A DNA stretch of 64,000 nt from Psilocybe azurescens (GCA_023853785.1 JAJIRX010000158.1:62001-126000), one strand, 5' to 3'; numbered from the stretch's first letter, positions 48,189 through 60,544 are shown. The notes: generated by a model not told the origin, from the letters alone. Numbers and translations are program-made.

Positions 48189-50275
48189 CCAGAGTGGGGA
48201 GGGGTTATGGGACCAGGACACGGCGCTCATCAAGCTCAGCGAGCTCTATCGTAATCAAAAGTACGCTTCGGCGCTGCATATACATTGCATGGATGGAGCT
48301 GACTGACGTATGTACACAGGTACGCGAAGGGCCTGGCGGAGGTCATCAACCGCTCGCGGGCGTTCATATCGTCTACTGCCAAAGACCGCGAAACTCATTA
48401 TGCCCGTCCTCCGTCCTCCCTCGATTCAATCGATCTGACCTTACCCAGTCCGCACGCTGCTGGACTACTTCGCCGCCATCCCCGACTCCCAGAATGTGCA
48501 GATGAAAGCGCTGACGGACAACAAGGCCTGGGCCAAGCAGGAGAAGCGGATCTTTCTGAAGCACAGTCTCGAGACACGGCTTGTTGGGCTGTGCGTGTGC
48601 TCTCTCATCTCTATCATACTTCCAGTGTTTCGTGTTCTAAGCTTTCGTTATCATTTATTGTACATAGAGACAACTCGAGTCCCGCTAGTACCAGCCCGCA
48701 CTCGCTCTCATCGACACCCTGCTTACGGGACTCAAGCGGCTCGACGACAAGATGATCCTCACCGAGGTGCACCTCCTCGAGAGAAAGGTGTGTCGCGGGC
48801 TGGGCAACATGCCCAAGGCCCAAGGTACGTTTTCTCTTCCCCCTTCCCCTGTTCCTTCCGTCCCTTCTCGTCGCCCCACACCACTCACGCTAATCCTCAC
48901 CCACCCGCACCCAGGCATCCCTCACATCCTCTTGCACAGCCGCCACCCCAATCTACTGCCCGCCCGCCCTCCAAGCCCAGCTCGACCTGCAGTCCGGCAT
49001 CCTGCACGCGGAGGAGAAGGACTTATAGCACCGCGTACTCGTATTTCTTGGAGGCGTTTGAGAACCTGTCGGTGCTCGGCGAGAGCGATGGAGGGAGTGG
49101 TAACGAGGGAGGGAAAGGGGGAGGGAAAGCGCTGGAGGCGAAGTATATGCTGTTGTGCAAAGTTATGTTTAATTTGGTGGGTGTTGGTCTTATTTTTTCG
49201 TTCATGCTTGGGGTTTTGGTTTCGGCGCGGTGTTGGCCTTTCCGTCGTCCGTCTTTTTCCCTTTCTCTTTTTCTTTATATGCATATTCATTGTATCGCAA
49301 CTGACGTTCTATTCATTTCCGCCTTTCCATTTTTCTCTCCCGCCCAAAGCCAATACTGTTTCTCGTTACCTCCACCGCCTCCTCCTCATCAATTCTGGAT
49401 CACCGCTGCCATCGCACCGCCGACAGCCCGAAGACGTGAACGCTCTGCTCACAATCAAGCTCTCTCTGCGGTACGCGTCCTCGCACGACGTAGAGAGTAT
49501 GCGAGCCGTCGCGAGTGCGCACCAGAAGCGGGATTTGCACGCTTTTCAGGGGTGTTGAGGGAGTATCAGGTTGGTGAGTTGCGGCTTTTATTATCACTAT
49601 TTGGGATTTTGGGACTTCTTTGATACGATTGGTTGGTGGAGCGTCGTCGGTCGTCGAGATATTCTGTTGGGTTTGAAGAGAAAGGAGCCGACACCTCCCA
49701 TTCCACTAAGCGTTCGCCAGTGCACCCTCCATCCCATTCCCATCCTTAAACTCCATTTATTTACTGATGTGGCTCCTTTATTTATTTTCTTTCTCATCTT
49801 TTGTTCTTGTTCTCTCTTTCCGACATCTCAATCTCAATCTCGCTGACGCTGACGCTCCTCCCTCCCTCCATATAACCATCGCTACCAATGTTACAGAACT
49901 GCAATCCGACCCAACGATACGCACGCACCTCGCTGCGTTATACGACACGCTGTTCGAGGGCAACCTGAAGAAGATCGTCAAGCCCTATTCGGTCGTCGAG
50001 GTCGCGTATGTCGTGGAGCAAGTCAGGCAGGAGCGGCAGGCGGTGGAGACTAAGTGCGTTTTTATGGCTTGCGTTGCGTTGGTTTGATGGGATACCAGCG
50101 CTGACTTTTTTTTTTTTGGATGGCAAACTGTCAAAGATGATCCTCGATAATGGCGTGTTGGACCAGGACCGGGGGTGTCTCGTCATCTACGACGAGTCGA
50201 AGGCCGATGTAAGTTTACCCTTTCTCCTTCTCGTTGTACTCTGTTGACTCACTCTTCCTCGACCACATCGTGAGC
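48189..50275 (+). pseudogene. RPN6 partial copy 3 (longest partial copy)
   Basis: Starts at the same CCAGCCAGAGTGGGGAGGGG point in exon 1 as copy 2. Exons 2-8 follow in order with introns: [59 protein letters not shown] then a TAG at 49,026, [56 protein letters not shown] and KMILD...[12 protein letters not shown]. The last two exons ([16 protein letters not shown] and tail) are absent. No exon 1 start, several stops and small indels. In the [12 protein letters not shown] stretch this copy keeps the expected five-G run that the full gene has as four. Confidence 0.88.
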
Positions 50276-51069
50276 CATCGCAGAAACATGTGGCGGACGG
50301 GCTGCACATTGGAGGGGTGTGTACATGTACGAGTGCATGTACGTGTGCGTTTGGGATGAGGTAGGAGCTCATACGGTTAGTGGGACTGGTGCTGGAGAAG
50401 GGGAAGGGGTTGAATTTGAAAGGGGTGAACAAGAGAGGTTCTATTGGGGGAGAGTGTGGCGGATAGAGTGGATGTACGTGTGATGGACTGGACCGACCCA
50501 GAGAAGCCACTGGACGAATGATGACCAGTTCTCGAAGAAGTTTAGACTGCTCTTATGTACCGATCCAATGTGCCAATAAATCCCAGCGGTAGAGATATAT
50601 TCAGTTCTGTGAAGAAGGGTGTCTAACATAGGACTCACTTGCTAACGGTAACAATTCTCATTCTGTCGATTTATCTCTGTTGGGAATGGAAGGGGAGGGT
50701 TTATAACTACACTCATAGTTGTTTATACAGTTCACAACTCCGAAATCGGGAATCTGGAGGATATAGAATGTATTCTGTGTAGGTAGGCTTCTAATGTGAT
50801 TCTGGGTACGTTGATCCTTTCTCTGTCCTTGTTTAACCGGAAGGATGATATAATTACTTGTAAAAAAAGTCCATGACTGTATATAATGGTAAAAACGGAT
50901 CAACTACAGTAGAGAAAACGAGAAAGGAAAAACTGAGACAAATTAGAAATGTAAAAATAAGAACGAAGATGTTATATAACCAACAGATCCACTGTTGTGG
51001 TCGGATGTAGACTTGATTATCTGCGTGTGTACCAACCGTAGAATGATAATACAAGTTTAAAGAAAAATA
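50276..51069. other. Gene-free stretch
   Basis: No recognisable feature apart from short alternating CATGTAC/GTGTACATG words near 50,320-50,350. Confidence 0.45.
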
Positions 51070-53625
51070 TTATGTCGGACGGATTCGTCATTACTTGCTA
51101 TTGCATTCAGAAAATGCAAGCTTTAGACTCGATTGCCCTCAAATGAGGCATCTGCGCTGGTCTCCTTCTTCAGTTCGATCATCGGGCTCGGATTCGCATC
51201 ATTTGCATGAACCGAGGCGTTAATGTCTCCTCCAGTGGTGTTTTCACTATGGCCGCTTCCACTTCCTTGCTGTGGTCCGAATTGCAAGCCAGATATATGT
51301 GTTATTGCGGAGGATGTAACTGTGTGGTTGTGGTTTGTAGCCATTCTGGCAACCAGAATTGTTGGTGCCATTCCCTGCTTTTAGGTTAGGGACACAGGAT
51401 ACACAGATCAGCATTAGAAGCTACGCACTGCGGCAACAGTGACAATTGCTTCCATGTAATAATCAGCTTCACTCAAGGGAGACCCAAACACACCGACTGA
51501 TGGAATAGCAAAGATAATGGCATACAAGAGCAGTATAAGCGAGTAAGCTGCGGCTGACTCGATGATCACCACCACAATGCGGTTGAATAATCTTTTGGAT
51601 GGCGAATGATTTAAACGAGAGGTGGAATATATTCTGTAACCAATAAAAATGACGTAATCACAGTGGCGCCCAGTGACACAAATGTTAGGGCACTTGAGAT
51701 GTTATTGAGCAGATTGGCATTTGCGTCACTGGCTATCTGACTGAATTTGATATCCAAAACTGTTGTCACAACAAAGAGACCTTTAAAGACATGTCATTAC
51801 TGGAGATGTTCATGAGAGACTTTGATCGATGGCGCTCACCGGATTCTGCGAATAAAAGTATCAATGGAGCCAAAATCGCCCTGAATGATTGTCCCCAGAC
51901 GTGGTAGCATCTCCAAATCTGACAAAACGTCAATGACGACTATGCAATAACCAACAATATTGACCGACCAGTAGCCCATCGGAAACAATGAACAAGGAAT
52001 TCTGTAGAATAGCAGAGAGTAACCAGGTCCATTGAAGGCCGTCCGTTGTTCCCCAAAAGATTGATTCCCGCGTGTCTCCATTTATCACAACTACCCAATC
52101 AAGGTAGTACCATTCCACGATAAAGTTCAGTAAGCAAAGCGAATACAGCACTGAAATCGCTGATAGAACGATGCGACGGGTCACGTTTTCAGGCTTGTTA
52201 GATACTGTAGGCCATATTATTGACAATTTTATTTTCAAGTTAATGGAAGAACCCACGGTAAATGTACATTGTTCCTCCATATACCATGGTATATACCCCT
52301 AGCACATGTAAGCTTGTGGTGTTATTGTTCACAGATGTGGAGATTCACCCATAAGAAAATTCAAAAGCATTGAGCCATTGAGGTTGCCGCTAATTTCATT
52401 CTCTTCGACATCGATTGGGAGTGGAATGTCGGGGGTAGACATTGGAAGATGCTTTAGAATTGAAGATGTTCATCCACCGTATACTTTCCTTTATATATCG
52501 GTTTACTATAGTATTCTTATCCTATGCTAATTATTTTACTATTTTTTCTAATGAGTTGACATAGATGCTGCAACGAATTATCCTGGCACTACCATCAGTC
52601 AACCTCCTCAGTTCCCTCACCGGGCATACACTGTTGTCTTTATTGAAACCGTTGGACGGCATGTTGCCTTGAACGAGCAACTGACTCAGAATACAAGTTA
52701 CAGTCATGTCCCAAAATACTTCTATTTATTCGTCGTACCTGGAGTATGTTCAAGCTCATCACTGTGTATTGCGATGATCAATCTTTACAACCTGCATCAT
52801 GATGTATTCGGGCTCTTCAGCCGCCATCTGCCATTCTGCATTTAGTCGGTCCGGGGGAGCACAGATAAGGTAACCGATTTACAATTAGGCAGGCCCGAAT
52901 TGATCGCTGATCCGCCTGTGCATCTTTCCCTACACACGCGACACTGAAACCAAGACTGAGTTGAGCCCAATGTACTTACAGAGTAAATAGAACGGTACTC
53001 AGAATAGAATTTCAAGATTATCTCATGTAGAGATATACTAACCTGAGATCGAAGCTCTGAGGTAAGCCAGACCACTTCGTTTGGAAGATCCATTGGCGCG
53101 TACATGTATCTTACGTATATAGATGCTCTGATAGCAACTGTCAGCTGTTGTTTGCGAACATATAAATGAGACCACAGTACTGCGGAGGTAAAAGTTGAAG
53201 TATGGGCTTGGTGTTTCAGAATGGGACGAGGGAAAGAAAGGCTGTCATCATGCAATGGAACTATGAGGACGACGTAGATGGATCAACAGGTGGTTGAGGG
53301 ACGACGAGTAGGCAGAATATTTCACTTTTGTGACAAGGAAAATATGGGTAATCCGAGTCAGGTGTGGAGGAGGCCTTGAGTATGCATGAAAACTATGTGA
53401 GAGGACTATTTTGAGATCAGATGTCTCGTTGCTATGTCGAAGCTTGATGATTTGTTGAAGTTCATCCATATTAGCTACAGTATCACTTCAGCCTCTCCCA
53501 CGATCAGATATAGCAATCCTAACATCCCCTATACCTCCCACATCACCCTGATATATCGGCCCAACTATCATGGCTAATTCAAACTATTCGGAAACCATTT
53601 ATAGACCGCTGTACTAACAACCCAG
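51070..53625 (-). repeat. Arm B of an inverted segmental duplication
   Basis: Inverted counterpart of 37,540-40,130. Landmarks reversed: GATGTGGGAGGTATAGGGGA (53,547-53,528), AGTACTGTGGTCTCATTTA (about 53,180) and then paralogue B of the seven-helix gene. The 11 kb between the arms holds the Tc1 copy, RPN6 copy 3 and one auxin-carrier fragment. Confidence 0.75.
51123..52442 (-). CDS. Seven-helix membrane protein, paralogue B
   Basis: Starts at 52,442 with MSTPDIPLPIDVEENEISGN and the same exon pattern as paralogue A. Recognisable parts: SMLLNFLMG then GVYTMVYGGTMY after intron 1; IVLSAISVLYSLCLLNFIVE, WYYLDWVVVINGDTRESIFW, LQNSLFIVSDGLL, IWRCYHVWGQSF after intron 2; a C-terminal APTILVARMA segment; and a tail ending MIELKKETSADASFEGNR before the stop at 51,123-51,125. 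The one-base offset after the first helix, seen in paralogue A, is also here (about 52,262). It may be a duplicated, already-damaged gene, or the real structure may include an unrecognised exon boundary. Function unknown. Confidence 0.65.
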
Positions 53626-54655
53626 GCGAGATCATCACCTTGTTTTACGGTCCTTTTGTAGTTACTTTCTAGTTGCAGGGATGAATAAACATAATATATG
53701 GCAAAAATGTCGCAGAGAAGATCAACGACTTCCTATTGCTTTATGCTTGGATGGTTGTAAATAGACAAATGCAGAACTTCACAAGTATGTTCTGAAAGTA
53801 CGCCTACACCCTTCTCAATGGTCATGTTATCAACCAGTAAATGGGACACTCTGCATGAAGCGCGAGAACGAGCGGAGGTTGGTGCGCGGTAGGACTATGG
53901 GGGTGCAAGGACGGTGTCAGTACACGAGAGAAGACTTCCTCCATGTTAGTATTTGACCCATTTTAAACGAGATGTAGCTGCGGGTGCGGGAGGGGTCGAC
54001 GTGTAGACGAGATGATTAGATGAATAGTGGAGGATACAAAAATAAAGTCCACGTAGCATTAACCCAAGTGTATCGTAAATGTCGGATACGTCATCGCCCT
54101 TCTTAGCATTGCGTCTTCTTACTGCTGGATCCCTATGCAAGGTCAGATACGGACACGACGAGACTCTGCACCAGTATGGTGGATGAGCGCATTGGTGTCC
54201 ATGAACATCGAGGAGGCCGTAAATTAATAGGCGAGTCCTGTGTGCATATGTGGATCACAATTAGTCAGGTGCGTTTGTGGTGGGAATGCGACGTTAATGT
54301 AAGATCAAACCAGGAAGGTATAGTATATACTTGGAGATGAGAGGAATGGAAGGCGGTGAATAGAGTGCACGTACCACTTCGACTTTCTCAACCCGACCAT
54401 ACTTCCGGCTTAGTCAACCTCAGCTGCAATTTTGCATCTTGCAGCAATGACGTCAGCACCACAAGCGATAAATTATGCAACTGCTGCTGCTTCACGGCGT
54501 TGGGCGCAGGCGATGACAGATTCTGGTGATGTCCATACTGTTGTTGTTGGTGCTGGTGATGTTGCATAGAAGAACTAGTTGAATGTTTCTAGTAAACATC
54601 CGCGTCAACTAAGGGAGTAATGTAAGGAGAAATAGAGGATACGCACTGAACGAAT
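53626..54655. other. Gene-free stretch
   Basis: No gene recognised. Minus-strand frame 53,946-54,140 has no motif. CTGCTGCTG/TTGTTGTTGG words near 54,480-54,560 are simple repeats. Confidence 0.45.
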
Positions 54656-54659
54656 CGAG

Positions 54660-56530
54660 CGGATCGAGTATCTCATCCATTTTCAACCCATGGAACTCAA
54701 TAAATGCCGGAATCTCCTTCACGCTCTTGGGATCATCGTACTTGATGTCATGCTTAATCGACTACGACTCGAGCAGCCTCCGAGCTATGAATGCCGCCAT
54801 GCCACGTCAGCGCCAGTTCATGAAGTAAAAAACAAGATCGAAGGAAGGAAACACACCTTTCCCACCCTCCATACCGCTCGAGGCGCCCAATAACTTGATC
54901 CCAAGCCGGACATACGCCTGCATTTTCTCCTCCTCCAGCTAGCCCGTCATGCGGTTCTGGATAATAACGTTCGCCGAGCTCTGTTTGAAGAAAAAGATAC
55001 AGGCATCAGGACGCGTCCAGTGCCAGAAGAAGGCTAAAAACGGAGGAAGGAAGGACAAGCAAAGATCGCCAAAGAAGATCCGAACCACCCTGTCCATGTT
55101 CTACCACCGCGAAGTGAACAAAAATAGGCGCAAAGACAGACGAAAGCGAAGAAGGGATAACAAAAAAGACAAAGGCAAAAAGACGAAAAAATCATAAAGA
55201 AAAAGAAAGGACTGGGCGGAAACAGTGGTCAAATAAATCCTTCAGATGGAAGGAACCACACAGAACGAACTAATCCACGGATAGCTCGTCGGCTCAACGG
55301 AGCTTCTCTTCTCTCATCACCTCTCGCGCTATCGCATGAACGAACATAAAAAAAAAAAACAAGGGGGGCAGACAGAACAAATGGATGGTCCTGATCTTGC
55401 TTCGCTCCTCTTCTCTCCCCTCCTCCAAAAACCACAAAAAATAAAACAAACAAAAAAACTCACCATCCCAATCCGGTTATCCCACCCTCTCAAGTACCTT
55501 CATATACAGCTTCCTCTGCTCCAGCCTCGCCGTGGCAAAATTGCCCAGCATAATCCTACCCATCTTTTCCAGTCCCCCGACGCGCACATGGCAAGGTGCG
55601 TGACGATGTCCATCTCTGCCTTCGAGTTGAGCCGCGGGCAGTGGCACAGGGGCTGTTCTTGATGTTTATGACGCGTTCGACGAGGTTCGGGTCAAGCTCT
55701 CCATCCCCTTCATTCCCCGCGTCCCCATTTCCGCCAACGCGCTTCTTTTTCTCGCTCACGAGGTCCCCAAGCTTCTCCTCTAAATACATGACCGCGTACT
55801 CGATGCTGATCTCGTCCGCATGCGGGCGCTTTCCATAGCGCGTGAAGAACGAGGACACGGTTACCTAGGCGAGCATGGACCCGAGCGAGTCGAGCATCGC
55901 GCGCAACTCGAGGTAGGATAGCGCGCACGTGTTACCCGTGCCATACTGGGTGAAGTACTGTCGCCAGAAGCGCTGGCGGAGCGCGTCGTACGGCTAGTAT
56001 TTCGCTTTGCGTTGCATTGCGGTGACGTTAGCATATATATCCGTTTGAGTTCACAGGAAGAAGGAAGAAGGCACACCTGAAGCGTATAACGGGATTATGC
56101 CTCTCCTCCTACTTCATCTCCCTTTACCGTGGTTAGCGGTAGACTATACTCCCGCATCCTCTCTGCCCCCTTCTCATACTCCTCGCCCCAACCGGATACA
56201 GCCCCGCGTCCTTATCTGGCTGCGGCGCGTGCCGCACCTGCTCATTCACATCAAAATAGATGTTCCCAAAATGGGCGTTCGACGAAAGGTTGTCCCAGTC
56301 GAGCACAGACAGCTGCACCTTGAACGACGTCTCGTACCTGCGCACATGGAAGAGCAATTTCTCGTCCCAGACAGGATTGCGTGAGCGCCGGATCACACAT
56401 GGCCTGAACACCTTTTTGCCAAAGGTGATGACGATGAAAGGGTCCATAGCTGGTGTTTCCTTACCCTTCGAATGCGTGTTATCCGCACCTGCAGGCTTCG
56501 TACCACCAGTGTCAGGACGCACAATTGCTT
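54660..56530 (-). pseudogene. C2-type phosphatidylserine decarboxylase (PSD2/3-like), broken and truncated
   Basis: Order on the minus strand matches fungal C2-domain phosphatidylserine decarboxylases. The C2 domain (DPFIVITFGKKVF, NPVWDEKLLFHVRRYE, VQLSVLDWDNLSSNAHFGN) lies at about 56,450-56,200. A QRFWRQYFTQYG/ALSYLELRAMLDSLGS EF-hand-like region lies at about 55,990-55,870, then TVSSFFTRYGKRPHADEISI. ERVINIKN.P and a frame-shifted Cys-rich LNSKAEMDI region lie at about 55,680-55,560. EEEKMQAYVRLGIKLLGASS and KYDDPKSVKEIPAFIEFHGL then LDPLDSF lie at 54,960-54,660. Stops and frameshifts separate the pieces, and the catalytic C-terminal half with the LGST/GGST self-cleavage motif is absent. 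Such enzymes convert phosphatidylserine to phosphatidylethanolamine in endomembranes; this copy cannot. Confidence 0.72.
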
Positions 56531-58947
56531 CCTGCTTCACGCCAACGCCTGTCTGGCACGATATACCGCTTCGCATCAACTAGTGGCGGACCCTCTAGAA
56601 GTGATTGTACCGGCGCCAGCGCCAAAGCATCGCCGGTAGTAGCACTCACCATCGCAGTAATGGCGCTGAATATGGCGCTGAAGTAGCCTGTTGCTGGACC
56701 GGCTCCACCGCGTTCACAAGGAGTCCTTCTCCTATCGCTGATACGAGTCGCAGCGGGATCGCCGATGTCGGTACCAGCGCCAGCGCCAGACCTGGTTGAT
56801 ATCTTTCAGGTCGTGGAGCATCGTAAGACGACCCGGAAGTGAGCAATGAAAGAAAGGCGGGTGAAAGAAAGGCGGGTGAAAGAAAGGCGGGTCAATAAGA
56901 AAAAGAAAAGGAAGATATGGAGATACATACCAGATGCACATGACCCGCTGAAACCGACGCTGACACTCATCCCGTTCAACCCGCGTGATAACACCCGAGG
57001 CAGGCTGGGAGATGGCGGATCGGGGGTTCTTCACTCGGCGAGACAGGTCCCTGGAAGCTAGTCCTGCCAGCTCCGCTTGTCGACCCACAACAACGCTGCG
57101 AACACGTCGTCTCGCCTCTTGTAGCACGGAAGTTGGGAATACAGAGCCGCATCGTGTTGAGGTTCGCCGAACCTCACTCGGTTGTACGGGGGCAGGTGCT
57201 CCGTACCCACTGCGGTGGAGTGCGTGCGTAGCCCATCCATATCAGGGATGAATGGAGATGCCGAGCCGGGGTGGTTGCGTCCTGCGCACGGTCCAAGGTC
57301 GTTTCGGAGAGAATGAACACGGGCGGGAATCTAAGAAAAGAGAGCGTGTAGCGAGGGTGGAAGTTCTGCAGGTGCATCTCTTTCTGGCGGTCAGGATGTT
57401 GAACATTTGGCCGTGTGGGTGCGAGAGTGCGGAGGTTGGAGGTGCTGTTGTCGGGGACGGAGAGCAGGTACCATATTGTCACTGGGTGGTGTGGCTGCAG
57501 TTCTTCCTCTTCATCGGTGCTTTATCTCTGGTGCCAATACCAACGTCGTCTCTATCTTTTCCGAGGTCAGACTTGGCACCACACGCGGCAGAGAAGTTGA
57601 CTGGGCCTCAGAAGTCTCTCTTGCAGTGGTACTGTCATCGAGTGAGCCGATTGATAAGGAGCGATGGGCAAGAGGAAAAAGTTTACTTTAATTTGCATTT
57701 GAGGCGATAATGCGGATACCAGAGTAGCTGTAATGGTGGAGCTTTAAGTTTCAGGTGTCGCGTTCGTCTAACACAATGGGATTGAAGATGGTCAATTCAT
57801 GGTGGAGGATGAGACCGACGAGGGATGCAGAGAGGATGAGAATCGCAGCATCAGGAGAGCAGGGCACTCCGAGATTGTACGCCCTTTGAATAGGCCATTC
57901 TTGGGCAGGTGGTAGGCAGCCGCGCAGACGAGCATTCAGGAAAAGAAAAGACAGAAGGTTTCTTTGACGCAACGTGATTACTAAAGCGAGTCACGTGTCT
58001 GCCCAACCGGTCGATCGGGCTGCTTTGCGCCTCGCCATTCCATTGGGATTTCCTTTTGAGAACAAAAATGGGAGCATTGCCCAAAAAGTACACAGATTTT
58101 CTTCCAAAAACTTTCGGAATGACAAATCTTCGGGCCAGTGCCTTTTGGCTAATAACCCTTCCAAGGGATATAAGATTTACAAAGGTAGATAGAGTACAAC
58201 GGCTAGGTAACGAAGTAATATAACATATTCACCTAAGTGGATTGATAAATCACTGAGCTGCGTATCGTGAAACGGCTCGATATAAATACATACACGAGGA
58301 ATCCGCTAGTGACTCCAACCGGATTATTAGATTGAACTAACGACAATAAACATGTTTGGCAATACTGTGCATGACGAAGGAAAGACGGGCGGGATAACTA
58401 TGATATAGAAGAAAGAGAAATGGTGGCAGAATGCGCCACCGGACATAAAAGGGAAGAGCGCGAGCGCGGCGGCGCGAGAGGCAATCGGATTAGTTTGATA
58501 TCCCAACAAGGCATTCCGGATTTTCTGACAGGCAGCTCATTGTAATAGTAAACAACCGACGGATAGAACAAATTGAATACAACTGACATTTCCTAATGTC
58601 CTACATACTAATACAAAGGTACGACAATGATAACCTGAAATATTTTCTGGGTAACAACTAACTATGGGTCGCTTTCAGATGAGATGGAGTGAGCAGCCAA
58701 AAACAACAGGCAAAAGGGGAAACGAGCTCGAGAAAGAAAACTATCAACGATATCGGACTTTTTTTTAAGCTGAAATACTATATCGTCTATGTTGCCGAAT
58801 TTCCAATCCACGTTTAAGAAAAATTTGAAAGGATCGGAAAAATATAAAGCTGGAGAAAATAGAGACAATTATTGGAATGGTCATCAGGGAATATTTGAGA
58901 GCATTATTCATTGGATGACGCACCTTGAAACCAACGATTGTGAAATG
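56531..58947. other. No recognised gene; small tandem repeat
   Basis: Minus-strand frames at 56,732-57,480 might be remnants of the decarboxylase N-terminus or another gene, but no family was recognised. Three copies of the 15-bp unit GAAAGAAAGGCGGGT occur at about 56,848-56,892. 57,720-58,947 shows no gene and is presumably intergenic or 3' UTR of the HET gene. Confidence 0.4.
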
Positions 58948-60487
58948 TTACCTAATGAATCTCTTCCTCAGGTGGGTGTCAATGGAACAAGATAATGTGA
59001 TGTGGCCCTTTGATATCCGTTTCCACCGGCCATCTTGGAAACCTAACAAAATGGCAATGTCGTGCTTCTGTTTTGTGGATTGACCCTCTACCTTTCCGAG
59101 AACAGCGATCTCAACAAACTTATAATCCCCTCGAGTCTGCAGCGGAACGGTGATGCGCCCCAGTTTCTCCACATCCAAGGTAATCTCCGGAACCCCCAGC
59201 CTATAATTTTTCATATGCCACTTGCCAGACGGCATCCAGTAGACCGATAGCGTGATGCGCAATCCGAGGTTAGTGATCGAGTAAGACCAGTCCTCGTCAT
59301 CCATGTCACCCGACGGCATTTGGGGGACTAACGGCTGCAATGCCAGAGATGAAAAGCAGTCTGGCCCGGCCGCGAGCATGCTGTTACCGATGGTTGGCCG
59401 TCCCTCCCAAACAAATAATCCCATGTCAGGGCTCTGTTGAAGAATTTCCACCTGCAATCGGTAAAACGCCATTTCCCCTTCCCCATAAGCGATGGAAAGC
59501 GGGATACCCAGTAAACCAATGAGACAATAGGCCATGTCTTCGATTCGGGTCGTCCGCCGTTTTGATAACCACACGAGAGCATCCCTGGCTTGGTGAATCC
59601 CAGGTTTAAAGTCGAAAATTCGTTTGCGCGAAATCTCTGTTATATTCGAGATATGGTTCCAGAGATGGTAATGTGTGTTGGAATCGGGGCCTTCGAGGTT
59701 CTTGTCGTCATCGAAGGAATATGTTGTTATGGGTTTCCATGATTTCCCGAAGAACTTGACTTTTTTCGGAGCCAGGAGTTCCTGTAAAGTCCAGCCCCTT
59801 GTGAACCACTGATCCTCATGCAAGCTCGGCACATCAGTGGTGTCGGCAAGGTGCACAATGCAAATCTTGGAGTTGGAGTACCAGTCAAACATTGATCGAA
59901 TTGATTCCTCCAGCTCGACACTACTGCTTTTGTTGATGCAACCTGTGTCAAACCAGACAAAGCGGATAGAATACTGTGTGGAGATCCAAAAAATATTATA
60001 AGCTTCTCAAAGCTTGGAAGAAGGGCTTGGTTTTGATTGGCTGGAAACAATATTTTGTATAGCCATCTCATATCATCTTTTAACTGGACAGGGTTGTCTT
60101 TAGTGTTGTTTGCGTTGTTCATAGCAAGGCCAATTACCTCGTTCATGATGTCTTCGCCACCACTTGGAGAAACAAAGTTGACCAACTCCCTGAATGTGTC
60201 TCGATGGTCTGCAAATTTTGATACATCATTAAATGCCAATTCGCCGTAACTAAGCCATCTATGAGAAAGGATTGCATATCTTGTCTCTGCTTTTATCCAT
60301 TCCTCGGTAGAAGAGTGGAGATCTTCATTTCGAATCGCCATTGAAATACATTCGTTCTCGTATTCTTTGATCTTGTCCTTTAAAAGAATCGTAACTGCAC
60401 TCCTACGGATGAGCTGCATGCTTTCGAGATCCAGAAGGAAAATTGGAAGTTGGTTTTGAATGTGCTTATTGATGACATCATTAATCA
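58948..60487 (-). CDS. HET-domain (heterokaryon incompatibility) protein, conserved exon
   Basis: HET motifs in order: RYAILSHRWL (about 60,280), then after a charged stretch SIRFVWFDTGCINKSSS (about 59,975-59,925), ELEESIRSMFDWYSNSKICI, WFTRGWTLQELLAP (about 59,810), and KRRTTRIEDMAYCLIGLLGI then IAYGEGEMAFYRLQ (about 59,560-59,440). A 150-residue C-terminal region follows with no recognised domain, ending RKRFIR at 58,948. HET domains mediate non-self recognition and cell death in filamentous fungi. The exon starts at the acceptor CCCCCAG (60,490-60,488) in phase 1 and continues a chain of tiny exons upstream. The frame is interrupted once at an A6 run (59,988-59,993), where seven would join the two conserved halves. 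The break may be a miscall or a real inactivation. Confidence 0.85.
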
Positions 60488-60544
60488 CTGGGGGAGAAAT
60501 GTCAGCAACAAAGTGGACACTCCATCCAAATGGAGCTAAAATAC

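Noticed and set aside
48496..49623. 375-codon plus-strand frame, the longest in the window
   Set aside because: It reads through RPN6 copy 3 exons and introns alike. Only parts match RPN6, and known introns lie inside it.
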